34,015 bases of DNA from JBDTVS01 sp040007095 (GTDB taxonomy: Bacteria; Acidobacteriota; Vicinamibacteria; Vicinamibacterales; CAVVIG01): positions 1 to 34,015 of the forward strand of contig JBDTVS010000028.1 in NCBI GenBank assembly GCA_040007095.1. Direction: 5' to 3'. Below the pieces are notes generated by a model, which was not told where the DNA came from, ran no database searches, and was given only the letters and a program-made list of their open reading frames with translations. Positions 15,456 to 24,021 of the stretch are shown here, piece after piece. Every line of letters begins with the position of its first letter. Position 1 is the stretch's first letter. The translations under genes and the position numbers were made by a program.

Positions 15456-17191
15456 GACGACTGACGTTCCTCGGCGTTGCGCTGCTGCTCGGTGTCTCCA
15501 CTCTGGCGACGCGCACGCAGGCTCAGGCTCCGCGTCAGCGCCCCGTGGCTGGCACCCCTCAGCTGCTCGTGCTATTGGTGGTCGACCAGATGCGCGGCGA
15601 CTACATCGACAAGTTTCAGCATCAGTGGTCGCACGGCCTTCGGCGCCTGGTCGCCGAGGGCGCCTGGTTCCGGCAGGCGGAATATCCCTATTTCAACACC
15701 GTGACCTGCGCCGGGCACGCCAGCATCGGCACCGGCGCCGTACCGGCGATTCACGGCATGATTCTCAACGGCTGGTGGGACCGGAACACGAAGAAGCAGG
15801 TGGCGTGCACCGACGACGACACCGCAAGAACCATCAGCTATGGCAAGGCGATCGCGACGGAGGGTGAAAGTGCCGCGCGACTACGCACCACTACGCTCGC
15901 CGACGAGCTGCGCGCGCAACTGGACACGGCGCCCCATATCGCGGCGTTCTCGCTGAAGGCCCGATCGGCGGTCACGCTTGGCGGGCAGCGCCCCGACGCG
16001 GTCGCGTGGTTTGACGACGAGGGTGCGTGGGTGACGTCGACGGCGTTCTCGAAAGGGCCGGTGCCGGAGGTCGCGGATTTCATCGCTCACAATCCGGTGG
16101 AAAGAGATTTCGGCAAGGTGTGGGATCGCGCCCTGCCGAAGGACGCCTATCTTTATGAAGACCCGACCGTCGGCTTGCGCCCGGCCAGGGCTGCCATGAC
16201 TCCGACGTTTCCTCACGTCGTCAAAGGCTCGGCGTCGACACCTGACAAACTGTTTTACGACCAATGGCAGAGCAGCCCGTTCGCCGACGAGTACCTCGCG
16301 CGGATGGGCGCCGCGGTCAACGAGGCACTGAGCGGCGGCGGGAAGGGCGCGAAGCACGCCGCGCAACAGACCGGGCAGGGTTCCGCGAGCAGCCCGTCGG
16401 AGCGCGCTGGCAAGCGCGCCGGGCCGAACCTGCTCGCCATGAGCTTTTCGAGCCTCGACAAGATCGGACACGACTACGGACCCCACAGTCATGAGGTGCA
16501 GGACATCCTCGTCCGCCTCGATCGAACGCTGGGAGAGCTGTTCGCTGCGCTCGATCGTCAGGTCGGGGCCGGCAACTACACCGTCGCGCTGAGCGCGGAC
16601 CATGGCGTGCCGCCTGTTCCGGAACGCTCACTTGCCTTGGGTATCGACGCCGGGCGCGTCTCCACCCAGGAGATCGTCGCGCGGGCTGACAAGTCCATCA
16701 CGGCATCGCTTGGAGCCGGCAAGCATGTCTCGGTGTTCGTGCACGATTACCTCTACTTCGAGCCGGGTGTGGTCGAGCAGCTGCGGTCTCGCCCCGACGC
16801 GCTGCGAGCGCTTCTTGATGATCTGCGGGACGTACGGGGTGTGGCGAAGGCCTACTGGCGGGACGAGCTCGACGCCAACCACTTCGACGGCGACAAGATG
16901 GGCCGTCTCGCGGCCTCCAGCTTCGACCGCGAACGCAGCGGCGACGTGATGGTGGTCTTCACGCCGTATTGGATTGCGTCCAACGGCACGACGTCGCATG
17001 GATCGGGCTATACCTACGACACTCACGTGCCCGTGCTGCTGATGGGCAAGGGTATCGTGCCGGGCGAATATCTGCAGCCGGCGTCGCCGACCGACATTGC
17101 TCCCACGCTGGCGTTTCTCGCCGGCATCACCCTGCCACGGGCATCGGGTCGCGTGCTGACCGAGGCGCTGGAGCACCGCGGTCCGCGTTAG
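15452..17191 (+). CDS. PafA-like alkaline phosphatase (alkaline phosphatase superfamily)
   Basis: A 579-aa exported phosphomonoesterase. Counting from TTG at 15452, a signal peptide (MRRLTFLGVALLLGVSTLA, 1-19) is followed by metal ligand Asp45 in VVDQMR, nucleophile Thr85 in VTCAGHAS, Asn106 in ILNGWWD, and Lys169/Arg171 in SLKARS. These match PafA Thr79, Asn100, Lys162 and Arg164 in order and spacing. Further ligands are Asp/His in SLDKIGHDYGP, SADHG, and the His in TYDTHVPVLL. This Thr/Asn/Lys/Arg set marks phosphate-monoester cleavage rather than sulfatase or diesterase activity. TTG is chosen because AAGGTGG precedes it at good distance and it starts the signal peptide; it overlaps the stop of the receptor fragment. 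A Ser/Lys-rich insert lies near residues 290-330. It would release phosphate for the downstream PstSCAB system. Confidence 0.92.
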   Translation: MRRLTFLGVALLLGVSTLATRTQAQAPRQRPVAGTPQLLVLLVVDQMRGDYIDKFQHQWSHGLRRLVAEGAWFRQAEYPYFNTVTCAGHASIGTGAVPAIHGMILNGWWDRNTKKQVACTDDDTARTISYGKAIATEGESAARLRTTTLADELRAQLDTAPHIAAFSLKARSAVTLGGQRPDAVAWFDDEGAWVTSTAFSKGPVPEVADFIAHNPVERDFGKVWDRALPKDAYLYEDPTVGLRPARAAMTPTFPHVVKGSASTPDKLFYDQWQSSPFADEYLARMGAAVNEALSGGGKGAKHAAQQTGQGSASSPSERAGKRAGPNLLAMSFSSLDKIGHDYGPHSHEVQDILVRLDRTLGELFAALDRQVGAGNYTVALSADHGVPPVPERSLALGIDAGRVSTQEIVARADKSITASLGAGKHVSVFVHDYLYFEPGVVEQLRSRPDALRALLDDLRDVRGVAKAYWRDELDANHFDGDKMGRLAASSFDRERSGDVMVVFTPYWIASNGTTSHGSGYTYDTHVPVLLMGKGIVPGEYLQPASPTDIAPTLAFLAGITLPRASGRVLTEALEHRGPR

Positions 17192-17306
17192 ATCCTTTTC
17201 GACTCGTACGTAGTATTTTCACAGGCTCTTTAGCCCGATCACGTCAGTCTGCTTGACCAACCTCCGCCAAGGTCGGGTCGTTGTTGCTACACGCCGAAAT
17301 TCCGGA

Positions 17307-17339
17307 TTTACACAACCGTCACGCAACCGTCACGTAGTC
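17307..17339 (+). promoter_or_regulatory. PHO box: three tandem 11-bp repeats before pstS1
   Basis: Three consecutive 11-mers, TTTACACAACC, GTCACGCAACC and GTCACGTAGTC, sit 27-59 nt before the pstS1 start. The central nine bases of the first two units are nearly the same (ACRCAACC), and T[TC]AC recurs at each 11-bp step. Tandem 11-bp repeats upstream of pst genes are the layout bound by PhoB. The match is structural; the exact local consensus is unknown. Confidence 0.7.
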
Positions 17340-17365
17340 GTGGAAGTCATGGAACACAGTGACGG

Positions 17366-18409
17366 ATGCGATTTTTCCGGATGACGATGTGTGTGGCGTC
17401 CTTGGCAGTGGCGTGGGCGTTCTCCAGCTGCGGCGGCGGCAGTGCGGAATCGGCTGGCGCCCTCGTCAAGTTGCAGGGCGCGGGCGCGAGCTTTCCGGCG
17501 CCTCTCTACGGCAAGTGGTTCAAGTCTTACAGCGGCGCCCACCAGAACGTGCAGGTCGACTATCAGTCGGTCGGCAGCGGCGGCGGGGTCAAGAGCGTGG
17601 TCGATCGGACGGTGGACTTCGGCGCGAGCGACGCGGCCATGACTCCGCAGGACATGGCGAAAGTCGAGGGCGGCGTTCAACTGTTCCCGATGACGGCCGG
17701 CAGCATTGTTCTCGCCTACAACCTGAAGGCAGTCCCTCAACTGAAGCTCTCGCGCCAGGCGTATTCCGGCGTCTTCCTGGGAAAGGTTAAGCGCTGGAAC
17801 GATCCGATCATCGCAACGGCCAATCCGGGCGTTGCGCTGCCGGATCTGCCGATCAACGTCGTGGTCCGCGCCGATAGCAGCGGTACGTCGTTCGTGTTTT
17901 CCAAACATCTGAGCGCCATCAGCGAGGAATTCAACACCGGCGTTGGCGCCAATACGATGCCGAACTGGCCGGCTGGCACCAAGTCGAAGGGCAACGAAGG
18001 CGTCACCGCGAGCATCATGACGACGCCCGGATCGATCGGCTACATCGAGTATGGGTTCGCGAAGAGCCAGAAGGTGCCGATGGCCGTGCTCGAGAACAAG
18101 GCCGGCGCGTACGTCGAAGCCACCGCGGCGTCAGGCCAGGCGGCTCTGGCTTCCGCGGCCGTGCCCGATGACATGATCGTCTGGGCGTCCGATCCGGCCC
18201 CCGCCGACGCGTATCCCATCGTCACCTACACGTGGCTCATCTGCTACAAGAAGTACCCGGACAAAAGCAAGGCGCAGGTCGTGCAGGATCTTGTCAAGTA
18301 CGGGTTGACCGACGGTCAGAAGGACGCGGAGAGTCTGGGCTACATTCCGCTGCCGGCCGCGGTGGTCGCGAAAGCCACCGCCGCCATTCAGAACATCAGC
18401 ACGCAATAA
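17366..18409 (+). CDS. pstS: Phosphate-binding lipoprotein PstS (system 1)
   Basis: A 347-aa periplasmic phosphate-binding protein. The N-terminus is a lipoprotein signal with lipobox AFSSC (Cys22), so the mature protein is membrane-anchored. GAGASFPAPLYGKWF, YQSVGSGGGVK, DFGASDAAM, WNDPIIATANPGVALP, RADSSGTSFVFSKHL and SKGNEGVTASI are the PstS signature segments that build the phosphate site. The ATG at 17366 follows the PHO-like repeats and begins the signal peptide. It opens pstS-pstC-pstA-pstB. The gap to pstC is 19 bp. Two further PstS-type genes lie in this window, with different export signals; the reason is discussed as a finding. Confidence 0.95.
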   Translation: MRFFRMTMCVASLAVAWAFSSCGGGSAESAGALVKLQGAGASFPAPLYGKWFKSYSGAHQNVQVDYQSVGSGGGVKSVVDRTVDFGASDAAMTPQDMAKVEGGVQLFPMTAGSIVLAYNLKAVPQLKLSRQAYSGVFLGKVKRWNDPIIATANPGVALPDLPINVVVRADSSGTSFVFSKHLSAISEEFNTGVGANTMPNWPAGTKSKGNEGVTASIMTTPGSIGYIEYGFAKSQKVPMAVLENKAGAYVEATAASGQAALASAAVPDDMIVWASDPAPADAYPIVTYTWLICYKKYPDKSKAQVVQDLVKYGLTDGQKDAESLGYIPLPAAVVAKATAAIQNISTQ

Positions 18410-18428
18410 CGTCCTCGTCTCAGCCCAC

Positions 18429-19496
18429 ATGTCCACTCAGTCCGCGGCCTCACCCTTCGTCCTGCCGCCCGGTGCGCTGTTCGAGGCCCGGGCCGGAGAG
18501 ATCACACAAGCACCGACGCCTCGTCAGGTGCTGATCGATCGCGTGTTTCGCGCGACGTGTCTAAGCTTTGCCGGCCTCGTCGTCGCGCTCGTGCTGTTCA
18601 TCGTGCTGCGCATCGCGGTGTCGGCGGCACCGGCCATTCGGCAGCACGGGTTGGGTTTTCTGACCGGCCGGGTCTGGGATCCGAATACCGAGCGCTACGG
18701 CATCCTCGCGGAGATTTGGGGAACGATCTATACCTCCGTGCTGGCCTTGATGCTCGGCAGCGCGTTCGGCATCGCGGCGGCGATTTTTCTGAGCGAGGGA
18801 TACCTTGGTCAAGCCGCGTTTGCGCTGCTGCGCGGCATGCGGCTGCACCTGCATCCCGTGTGGGGGCGGCTGCCCGACAAGCTCGAGCGCCTGCTCAAGA
18901 ACCTGATCGAGCTCCTCGCCGCGATCCCAAGCGTCGTCTACGGCCTGTGGGGACTCTTCGTAGTGATTCCGCTCATTCGTCCGATCTGCAACTGGCTGCA
19001 TCTGAAGCTCGGATGGGTCCCGCTGTTTTCAACGGACCTGAGCGGGCCGGGGGTGCTGCCGGCGGTGATCGTGCTGTCGATCATGATCCTGCCGACCGTG
19101 ACCGCGATCAGTCGCGACGCGCTGATTTCGGTTCCGCCCAAGCTCAGGATGGCGGCCTATGGACTGGGTGCGACCCGGTGGGAAGCGATTCTGGCCGTGA
19201 TTCTGCCGACCGCCGCGCGAGGGATCTTCGGCGGGATTGTGCTCGCGCTGGGCCGCGCGCTCGGCGAGACCATGGCGCTGGCGATGCTGGTCGGCAACTC
19301 CAACCAATTGGGCGTGTCGCTGTTCTCGCCGGCCAACACACTGGCCGCCTTGCTCGCGAATAACTTTCCGGAAGCGGGCGCGAAGCAAATCGGCGTCCTG
19401 ATGTATGCCGCCCTGATCTTGCTCGGCATCACGCTGGTCGTGAACATTCTCGGCGCTCTGATCATTCAGCGTGCGTCCGTCGCCCGTGCCGAATAG
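18429..19496 (+). CDS. pstC: Phosphate ABC transporter permease PstC (system 1)
   Basis: A 355-aa inner-membrane permease with about six membrane helices. The first spans about residues 41-65 (SFAGLVVALVLFIVLRIAV), and the EAA-type loop reads LRMAAYGLGATRWEAI near 239-254. AAIPSVVYGLWG and GRALGETMALAMLVG are PstC hallmarks. Compared with PstC of system 2 it has an insert of about 28 residues (GMRLHLHPVWGRLPDKLERLL) between the second and third helix regions. A ~40-residue cytoplasmic leader precedes the first helix. It pairs with PstA downstream, 17 bp away. No strong ribosome binding site is seen before the ATG, so coupling with pstS is possible. Confidence 0.95.
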   Translation: MSTQSAASPFVLPPGALFEARAGEITQAPTPRQVLIDRVFRATCLSFAGLVVALVLFIVLRIAVSAAPAIRQHGLGFLTGRVWDPNTERYGILAEIWGTIYTSVLALMLGSAFGIAAAIFLSEGYLGQAAFALLRGMRLHLHPVWGRLPDKLERLLKNLIELLAAIPSVVYGLWGLFVVIPLIRPICNWLHLKLGWVPLFSTDLSGPGVLPAVIVLSIMILPTVTAISRDALISVPPKLRMAAYGLGATRWEAILAVILPTAARGIFGGIVLALGRALGETMALAMLVGNSNQLGVSLFSPANTLAALLANNFPEAGAKQIGVLMYAALILLGITLVVNILGALIIQRASVARAE

Positions 19497-19513
19497 CCGT
19501 TCCGAACACCCTC

Positions 19514-20452
19514 ATGAGCTCGTCAATGCCTGAGACGTTCGCGCCAGCCGGTATGGACGACCCATTCGAGGGCGTCGATCTGTCTCATCTCGAGCGCTCG
19601 TTGCGGCGGCCCCGAACGCTGACCGATTTTCTGCTCAGCCTCATTGTGACTGCGATGACGTTGTCGTCGCTCGTTCCGCTCTTCTCCGTGGTCCTCATGC
19701 TGCTGTGGCGCGGAGGGCGGAAGTTGAGCCTGGCCGTGTTCACGCAGCTGCCTCCCGCTCCTCTCGAGCAGGGTGGAGGCTTCGGGAATGCCATCGTCGG
19801 CACGCTCATCATCGTGGCGCTGGCGGTGGTGGCCAGTGTGCCCGTCAGCCTGCTCACCGCGATTTACCTCGCGCAGGCGGAAGACAGCCGTCTCGCGGCG
19901 GCCGTACGGTTTTGCGCGAAAGTGCTGACCGGGTTTCCCTCCATTCTCGCCGGCGTGTTCGCCTACGGGGCGATCGTCTTGACCACCGGTGGCTACTCGG
20001 CGTTCGCGGGCGCGGCCGCGTTGTCGATTCTCATGCTGCCCACGATCATTCTGACGGCCGAGGATGCCATCCGCATGGTGCCGTCTCGCATGAAGGATGC
20101 TGCGATTGGGATGGGCGCGACGACCACCCAGACTGTCTGGATGGTCCTGCTGCCAACGGCAATGCCGGGAATCCTGACCGGGGTCATGCTGGCGGTCGCG
20201 CGCGCGGCCGGTGAAACCGCGCCGCTGCTGTTCACGGCGCTCTTCAGTAATTACTGGCTGGTGTCGCACGGTCACGCCAATCTGATGCAGCCCACGGCGT
20301 CGCTGGCGGTGCTGGTCTATAACTTCGCGGGCATGCCGTTCGAAAATCAGGTGGAGCTCGCGTGGGCGGCCGCCCTGGTGCTGGTGCTGCTCGTGCTCGC
20401 GGCGAATCTCATCGGCCAGAGCCTGTCGGCCCGACAGGTGCAGCAGCCGTAG
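19514..20452 (+). CDS. pstA: Phosphate ABC transporter permease PstA (system 1)
   Basis: A 312-aa inner-membrane permease forming the channel with PstC. A hydrophilic ~40-residue N-terminus is followed by six helices. Recognisable PstA segments are GGGFGNAIVGTLIIVALAV, GFPSILAGVFAYG, MLPTIILTAEDAIRMVPSRMKDAAIGMGATTTQTV (containing the EAA loop that contacts PstB) and RAAGETAPLLFTALFSNYW near the C-terminal part. It is placed between pstC and pstB, 12 bp ahead of the latter. It is longer than PstA of system 2 (282 aa), mainly at the N-terminus. Confidence 0.95.
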   Translation: MSSSMPETFAPAGMDDPFEGVDLSHLERSLRRPRTLTDFLLSLIVTAMTLSSLVPLFSVVLMLLWRGGRKLSLAVFTQLPPAPLEQGGGFGNAIVGTLIIVALAVVASVPVSLLTAIYLAQAEDSRLAAAVRFCAKVLTGFPSILAGVFAYGAIVLTTGGYSAFAGAAALSILMLPTIILTAEDAIRMVPSRMKDAAIGMGATTTQTVWMVLLPTAMPGILTGVMLAVARAAGETAPLLFTALFSNYWLVSHGHANLMQPTASLAVLVYNFAGMPFENQVELAWAAALVLVLLVLAANLIGQSLSARQVQQP

Positions 20453-20464
20453 GAGTCTGTTGTC

Positions 20465-21316
20465 ATGTCGAGTGTTCAGATGCAACCAGTCGCATCACCG
20501 GCCACGGACGCTATACTCGCGAGCCAGGCCGCTGAGGCTCTCAAGGACGTGGTCCTGGATTGCCACATCAAGGATCTCCACTACGGCACCTTCAGAGCCG
20601 TTCGCGACACGACAATTCCGATCCAGAAGCATGCGATCACGGCGTTCATCGGACCTTCGGGTTGCGGGAAGAGCACGGTGCTGCGCTGCCTGAATCGCAT
20701 GAATGACCTGGTGCGCGGATTCCGCTTCGAAGGCCACGTGCGATACCGCGGGCGGGATATTTATCATTCCGCCATCGATCCGGTCGCGGTTCGTCGTTTC
20801 ATCGGGATGGTGTTTCAGCAGCCAAATCCGTTCGCCACTAGCATCTACAACAACGTGGCGTTCGGACTGCGGCTGAATGGCTTCAAAGGCGACACGGCCG
20901 AGAAAGTCGAAAAAGCCCTCCGCGGCGCGGCGCTCTGGGATGAAGTCAAGGACAAGCTGCAGAAAAGCGGACTGTCGCTATCCGGCGGTCAGCAACAGCG
21001 CCTGTGCATCGCCCGCGCGATTGCGACTGAACCGGAAGTGCTGTTGATGGACGAGCCGTGCTCGGCGCTGGATCCAATTGCCACCAGGAAAATCGAAGAG
21101 CTGATGCTCGAGCTCAGGCAGCGCTTCACCATCGCCATCGTCACGCACAACCTGCAGCAGGCGCAGCGCGTCGCCGACTACACGGGCTTTCTCTACGTCG
21201 ACACCACCCAGGGTGGGCGCACGGGATACCTCGTCGAGTTCGGGAACTCTCGTCAAGTGTTCGAGGACCCGAAGCACGCGCACACCAAGGCCTACATTCG
21301 AGGCGAGTTCAGCTAG
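20465..21316 (+). CDS. pstB: Phosphate ABC transporter ATP-binding protein PstB (system 1)
   Basis: A 283-aa ABC ATPase. Walker A GPSGCGKS is at 63-70, then LNRMNDLV, the Q-loop GMVFQQPNPF, the signature LSGGQQQRLCIARA and Walker B VLLMDEPCSALDP. The H-loop is IVTHNLQQ. It energises phosphate import through PstC/PstA. The Q-loop segment QQPNPFATSIYNN and the C-terminal segment RTGYLVEFGNSRQVFEDP differ from the other two PstB copies of the window (QKSNPFPKSIF), so it belongs to a separate lineage. GGAG lies 8 nt before the ATG. It closes system 1; no phoU follows. A repeat element begins 11 bp downstream. Confidence 0.95.
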   Translation: MSSVQMQPVASPATDAILASQAAEALKDVVLDCHIKDLHYGTFRAVRDTTIPIQKHAITAFIGPSGCGKSTVLRCLNRMNDLVRGFRFEGHVRYRGRDIYHSAIDPVAVRRFIGMVFQQPNPFATSIYNNVAFGLRLNGFKGDTAEKVEKALRGAALWDEVKDKLQKSGLSLSGGQQQRLCIARAIATEPEVLLMDEPCSALDPIATRKIEELMLELRQRFTIAIVTHNLQQAQRVADYTGFLYVDTTQGGRTGYLVEFGNSRQVFEDPKHAHTKAYIRGEFS

Positions 21317-21327
21317 TCCGCAGAGAG

Positions 21328-21543
21328 GCCCCCGGCTCTGCCGGGGAGGCAGTAGCGGTTTGACGTTTTCGGCGGTCGCCTCTTCGTAGTGTTGCCCCGT
21401 CCTCGCGTCTGCGAGGCAACCGCTTCGAGTGAACGGGCCGCGCAAGGAAGCGATGCGCACCGAAAGGGGCGTTGGTGTTACTCCGTCGCGATAAGGCCCG
21501 TTTGAGGGGCCAGCGACGGTAAAGCCCCCGGCTCTGCCGGGGG
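21328..21543 (+). repeat. MITE/REP-like element bounded by two copies of a palindromic repeat
   Basis: GCCCCCGGCTCTGCCGGGG occurs at 21328-21346 and again at 21524-21542, same orientation by its TCT loop. Between them are two more hairpins: GTTGCC..CTCGC-GTCT-GCGAG-GCAAC near 21393-21420, and CCGTCGC..GGCCC-GTTTGA-GGGGCC..GCGACGG near 21484-21518. No reading frame fits the region. It looks like a mobile non-autonomous repeat or structured RNA at the end of pstB1; whether it terminates the operon is unclear because no T-run follows. Confidence 0.6.
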
Positions 21544-21651
21544 ATTCGTTACTGTCGAGCGCGCTGTAGCGTGCCGCCGGTCGCCTTCGATGGCGTCAGG
21601 GCTGGCAATTGTCGCTCGAACCGACACATCCGATCTTCTGGAAAGGCAGCC

Positions 21652-22773
21652 ATGAACGTTCGCGTCAACCGTCGGCCGGGCGCCGGCGTGCCTGTGGCCC
21701 CCGCCATTCTGCTGGGTCTCGTCGTTCTCGTGCTGTCCAGATGCTCGGCGGGCACCGTTCCTCGCAAGGAAGGCGCTCGAGGACCGGCTGCAGCCGTCCC
21801 TGCCGGCGGCGTGTTGCTTCGCGGAGCAGGCGCGACGTTTCCATCAATGCTGTACGAAAAATGGTTCAGCGTCTACCATTCCGTTCATCCGAATCAGGTC
21901 ATCGCCTACGCGCCTGTTGGCAGCGGCGAGGGCGTTCGTCGCTTCGTCGGGCAGCACGTCGACGCTGAAGAGAGGGTGGACTTCGGCGCCAGCGACGCCG
22001 CCATGCGGGATGACGAGATCGCCGCGGTCCGCGAAGGGGCGATCCTGGTGCCCGTGACGGCCGGCAGTGTCGCCCTCGCCTACAACCTGCCCGACCTGCC
22101 CGCGAATCTCCGGCTCTCTCGTCAGGCCTACGTCGGTATCTTCACCGGGGAGATTCGCAACTGGAGCGATCCGCGGATTGCGAAGACCAATCCAGGCGTG
22201 AAGCTGCCGAACCTCACGATCGCCACCGTGGTTCGTCAGGACGGCAGCGGCACGACGTTCGCGTTCACCAAGCACCTCGATGCGATCAGCGACTCGTGGC
22301 GCACGCGCTACGGCGCGGCGACCCTGGTCAACTGGCCGGGCAACTCGATGCGCGCGAGCGGCAACGAGGGCGTGGCCGCGCGCATCAAGGCCTCGCTCGG
22401 GTCGGTCGGCTATGTTGGGTCCGAATTCGCCCGTCGGGCGGGTCTCCGCGCCGCGCTCCTGGAGAATCAGGCGGGAAAGTTTGTCGCGCCTTCCGAGCAC
22501 AGCGCGTCCGAGGCGTTTGCCCAGGCCGAGCTTCCGGAGAACATGCGTCTCTACGTGCCCGATCCGGCCGCCGCCAACGCGTATCCGGTCGTGACGTTGA
22601 CGTGGATCCTGCTCTATCGAAATTACCCGGATTCGCCCACGTCGCAGGCGCTTCACGAACTGTTCCGATGGTGCCTGACAGACGGCCAGCAGTATGCGTC
22701 CGAACTCGGCTACGCTCCGCTTCCGCCGAACATCGTCCAGCGCTCGCTGGCGGCGCTCGACGCTCTCAGATAG
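21652..22773 (+). CDS. Stand-alone PstS-like phosphate-binding lipoprotein
   Basis: A 373-aa member of the PstS family. ATG at 21652 is preferred to 21571 because GAAAGG precedes it and the signal peptide starts there. Hydrophobic core APAILLGLVVLVLSRC ends in lipobox VLSRC (Cys31). PstS signatures present are GAGATFPSMLYEKWF, VDFGASDAAM, WSDPRIAKTNPGVKLP, VRQDGSGTTFAFTKHL and SGNEGVAARI. It carries small insertions relative to PstS1 (e.g. GQHVDAEERV where PstS1 has VVDRTV). It is not followed by permease genes, so it would use PstC/PstA of system 1 upstream or act as a separate sensor or scavenger. I cannot tell from sequence whether the ligand is phosphate or a close analogue such as arsenate or phosphonate. 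Confidence 0.9.
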   Translation: MNVRVNRRPGAGVPVAPAILLGLVVLVLSRCSAGTVPRKEGARGPAAAVPAGGVLLRGAGATFPSMLYEKWFSVYHSVHPNQVIAYAPVGSGEGVRRFVGQHVDAEERVDFGASDAAMRDDEIAAVREGAILVPVTAGSVALAYNLPDLPANLRLSRQAYVGIFTGEIRNWSDPRIAKTNPGVKLPNLTIATVVRQDGSGTTFAFTKHLDAISDSWRTRYGAATLVNWPGNSMRASGNEGVAARIKASLGSVGYVGSEFARRAGLRAALLENQAGKFVAPSEHSASEAFAQAELPENMRLYVPDPAAANAYPVVTLTWILLYRNYPDSPTSQALHELFRWCLTDGQQYASELGYAPLPPNIVQRSLAALDALR

Positions 22774-22859
22774 CCGCACTCGCACGTCCTCCAACCGGCG
22801 CTGAATACCCGCGCGATTGGTGATGCCCATGAAGAAGCGTCGGTCCCGCCGGCAGCGTC

Positions 22860-23735
22860 TCACCGATCCGGTGTGGGCGCGGCGGCCGCGACCCGCGGCG
22901 GCTCCGATAGCGATGCCCGCAACAAATCCTCGATGTCGGCGATCTTGTTCCCGAGAAGATTGAGCTTGCTGGCCAGCCCCTGAATCTCTGATTCGGCGCG
23001 ACGATTGACGTCGTAGTCGAGCTCGCCCCGAAGCCGGTCCTTCGTGTCCTGCCGATTCTGACTCATCATGATGACCGGCGCCTGCAGCGCCGCGAGCATC
23101 GACAGGAACAGGTTGAGCAGGATGAAAGGATAGGGATCCCACGCGGACGCGCGCAGTGCGAGATTGATCGCCGTGTAAACGCACAGCATCATCAGGAAGG
23201 AGATGATGAACGTCCAAGATCCCCCGAATCCGGCGACCCCATCCGCGATGCGCTCCCCGACGGTCGACTCTTTCTCGATGATCTCGTTGGGGTTTCGCGC
23301 CGCGCGGGCCCGTACCAGTTGCTGCGTCGCGTGGAGCTGGCGACCGAGGACGCTCAACATGTCCATGCCGGCGTGCGGCTTTTGTCGCAGCAGCACCATG
23401 ATGTCGTTTCTGTCGACCTCGATGCAGACCGTATCTTCGAGCGCGATCGCCTCGGTTTGATGCGGTGTCTGCTCGAGCATTGAGGCAAACCCGAAAAACT
23501 CGCCGTACGCCGGTTCCGCAACGACGACGTCCTGGTGATCCTCGTCGATGGTCGTGACCTTGACGGCGCCGGAGACCATGACGTACGCCCGCTCGGCGGC
23601 GTCGCCGATCTTGTAGATGCGTCGGCGCGCAGGGAATCTGGCGATTTCGACCTGACTGGCGAGCACCGCCGTCTCGTCGTCGTCCAGCAGGGCAAAGAGT
23701 GGGACCTGTCTGAGGATTGTCGCGTCGCACGCCAT
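22860..23735 (-). CDS. Cyclic-nucleotide-binding domain fused to DUF1003 membrane domain
   Basis: A 291-aa protein. Residues about 8-130 form a CRP-like cNMP-binding domain (VPLFALLDDDE, FPARRRIYKIGDAAERAYVMVSGAVKV, then GEFFGFASML in the phosphate-binding-cassette position). The expected RSA of a cyclic-nucleotide cassette reads TPHQTEA here, so ligand binding is uncertain. After a linker, DUF1003 begins (VGERIADGVAGFGGSW). It has two membrane helices at about 174-194 and 203-225 and the DUF1003 motif NLFLSMLAALQAPVIMMSQNRQ. A helical C-terminal tail looks coiled (SEIQGLASKLNLLGNKIADIEDLL). DUF1003's role is unknown. It is convergent with the pstS2 gene. Confidence 0.9.
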   Translation of the reverse strand: MACDATILRQVPLFALLDDDETAVLASQVEIARFPARRRIYKIGDAAERAYVMVSGAVKVTTIDEDHQDVVVAEPAYGEFFGFASMLEQTPHQTEAIALEDTVCIEVDRNDIMVLLRQKPHAGMDMLSVLGRQLHATQQLVRARAARNPNEIIEKESTVGERIADGVAGFGGSWTFIISFLMMLCVYTAINLALRASAWDPYPFILLNLFLSMLAALQAPVIMMSQNRQDTKDRLRGELDYDVNRRAESEIQGLASKLNLLGNKIADIEDLLRASLSEPPRVAAAAPTPDR

Positions 23736-24021
23736 CGATCACCTCGTCACTTGTGGATAGGGCCCGCGAAAGAACCACGTTGCCATTGCGGCCGCCGATG
23801 CATCCCGCCGGGCTGCGTTGCTCGTCGCTTGCATAGTCCCGCGATGCGCGCTCTCGCGCCTTGCCGGGCGGGCGCCTCGACACCCGCATCGGTCAACGTG
23901 GTTCCTTCGCGGGTCGTCAGGACCAGAATACTTGCTGAAGCCAGATTTCGATGAAGTGCTGTCGACGAGGAAAGTGGATAGCCGGACGCCGGCGGTCGAT
24001 GTCGCGCTCATCGTAACGGCG

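Noticed and set aside
23736..24021. Possible gene in the 286-bp gap between glpQ and the DUF1003 gene
   Set aside because: Frames there have no ribosome binding site, no domain and overlap the neighbours; treated as intergenic.
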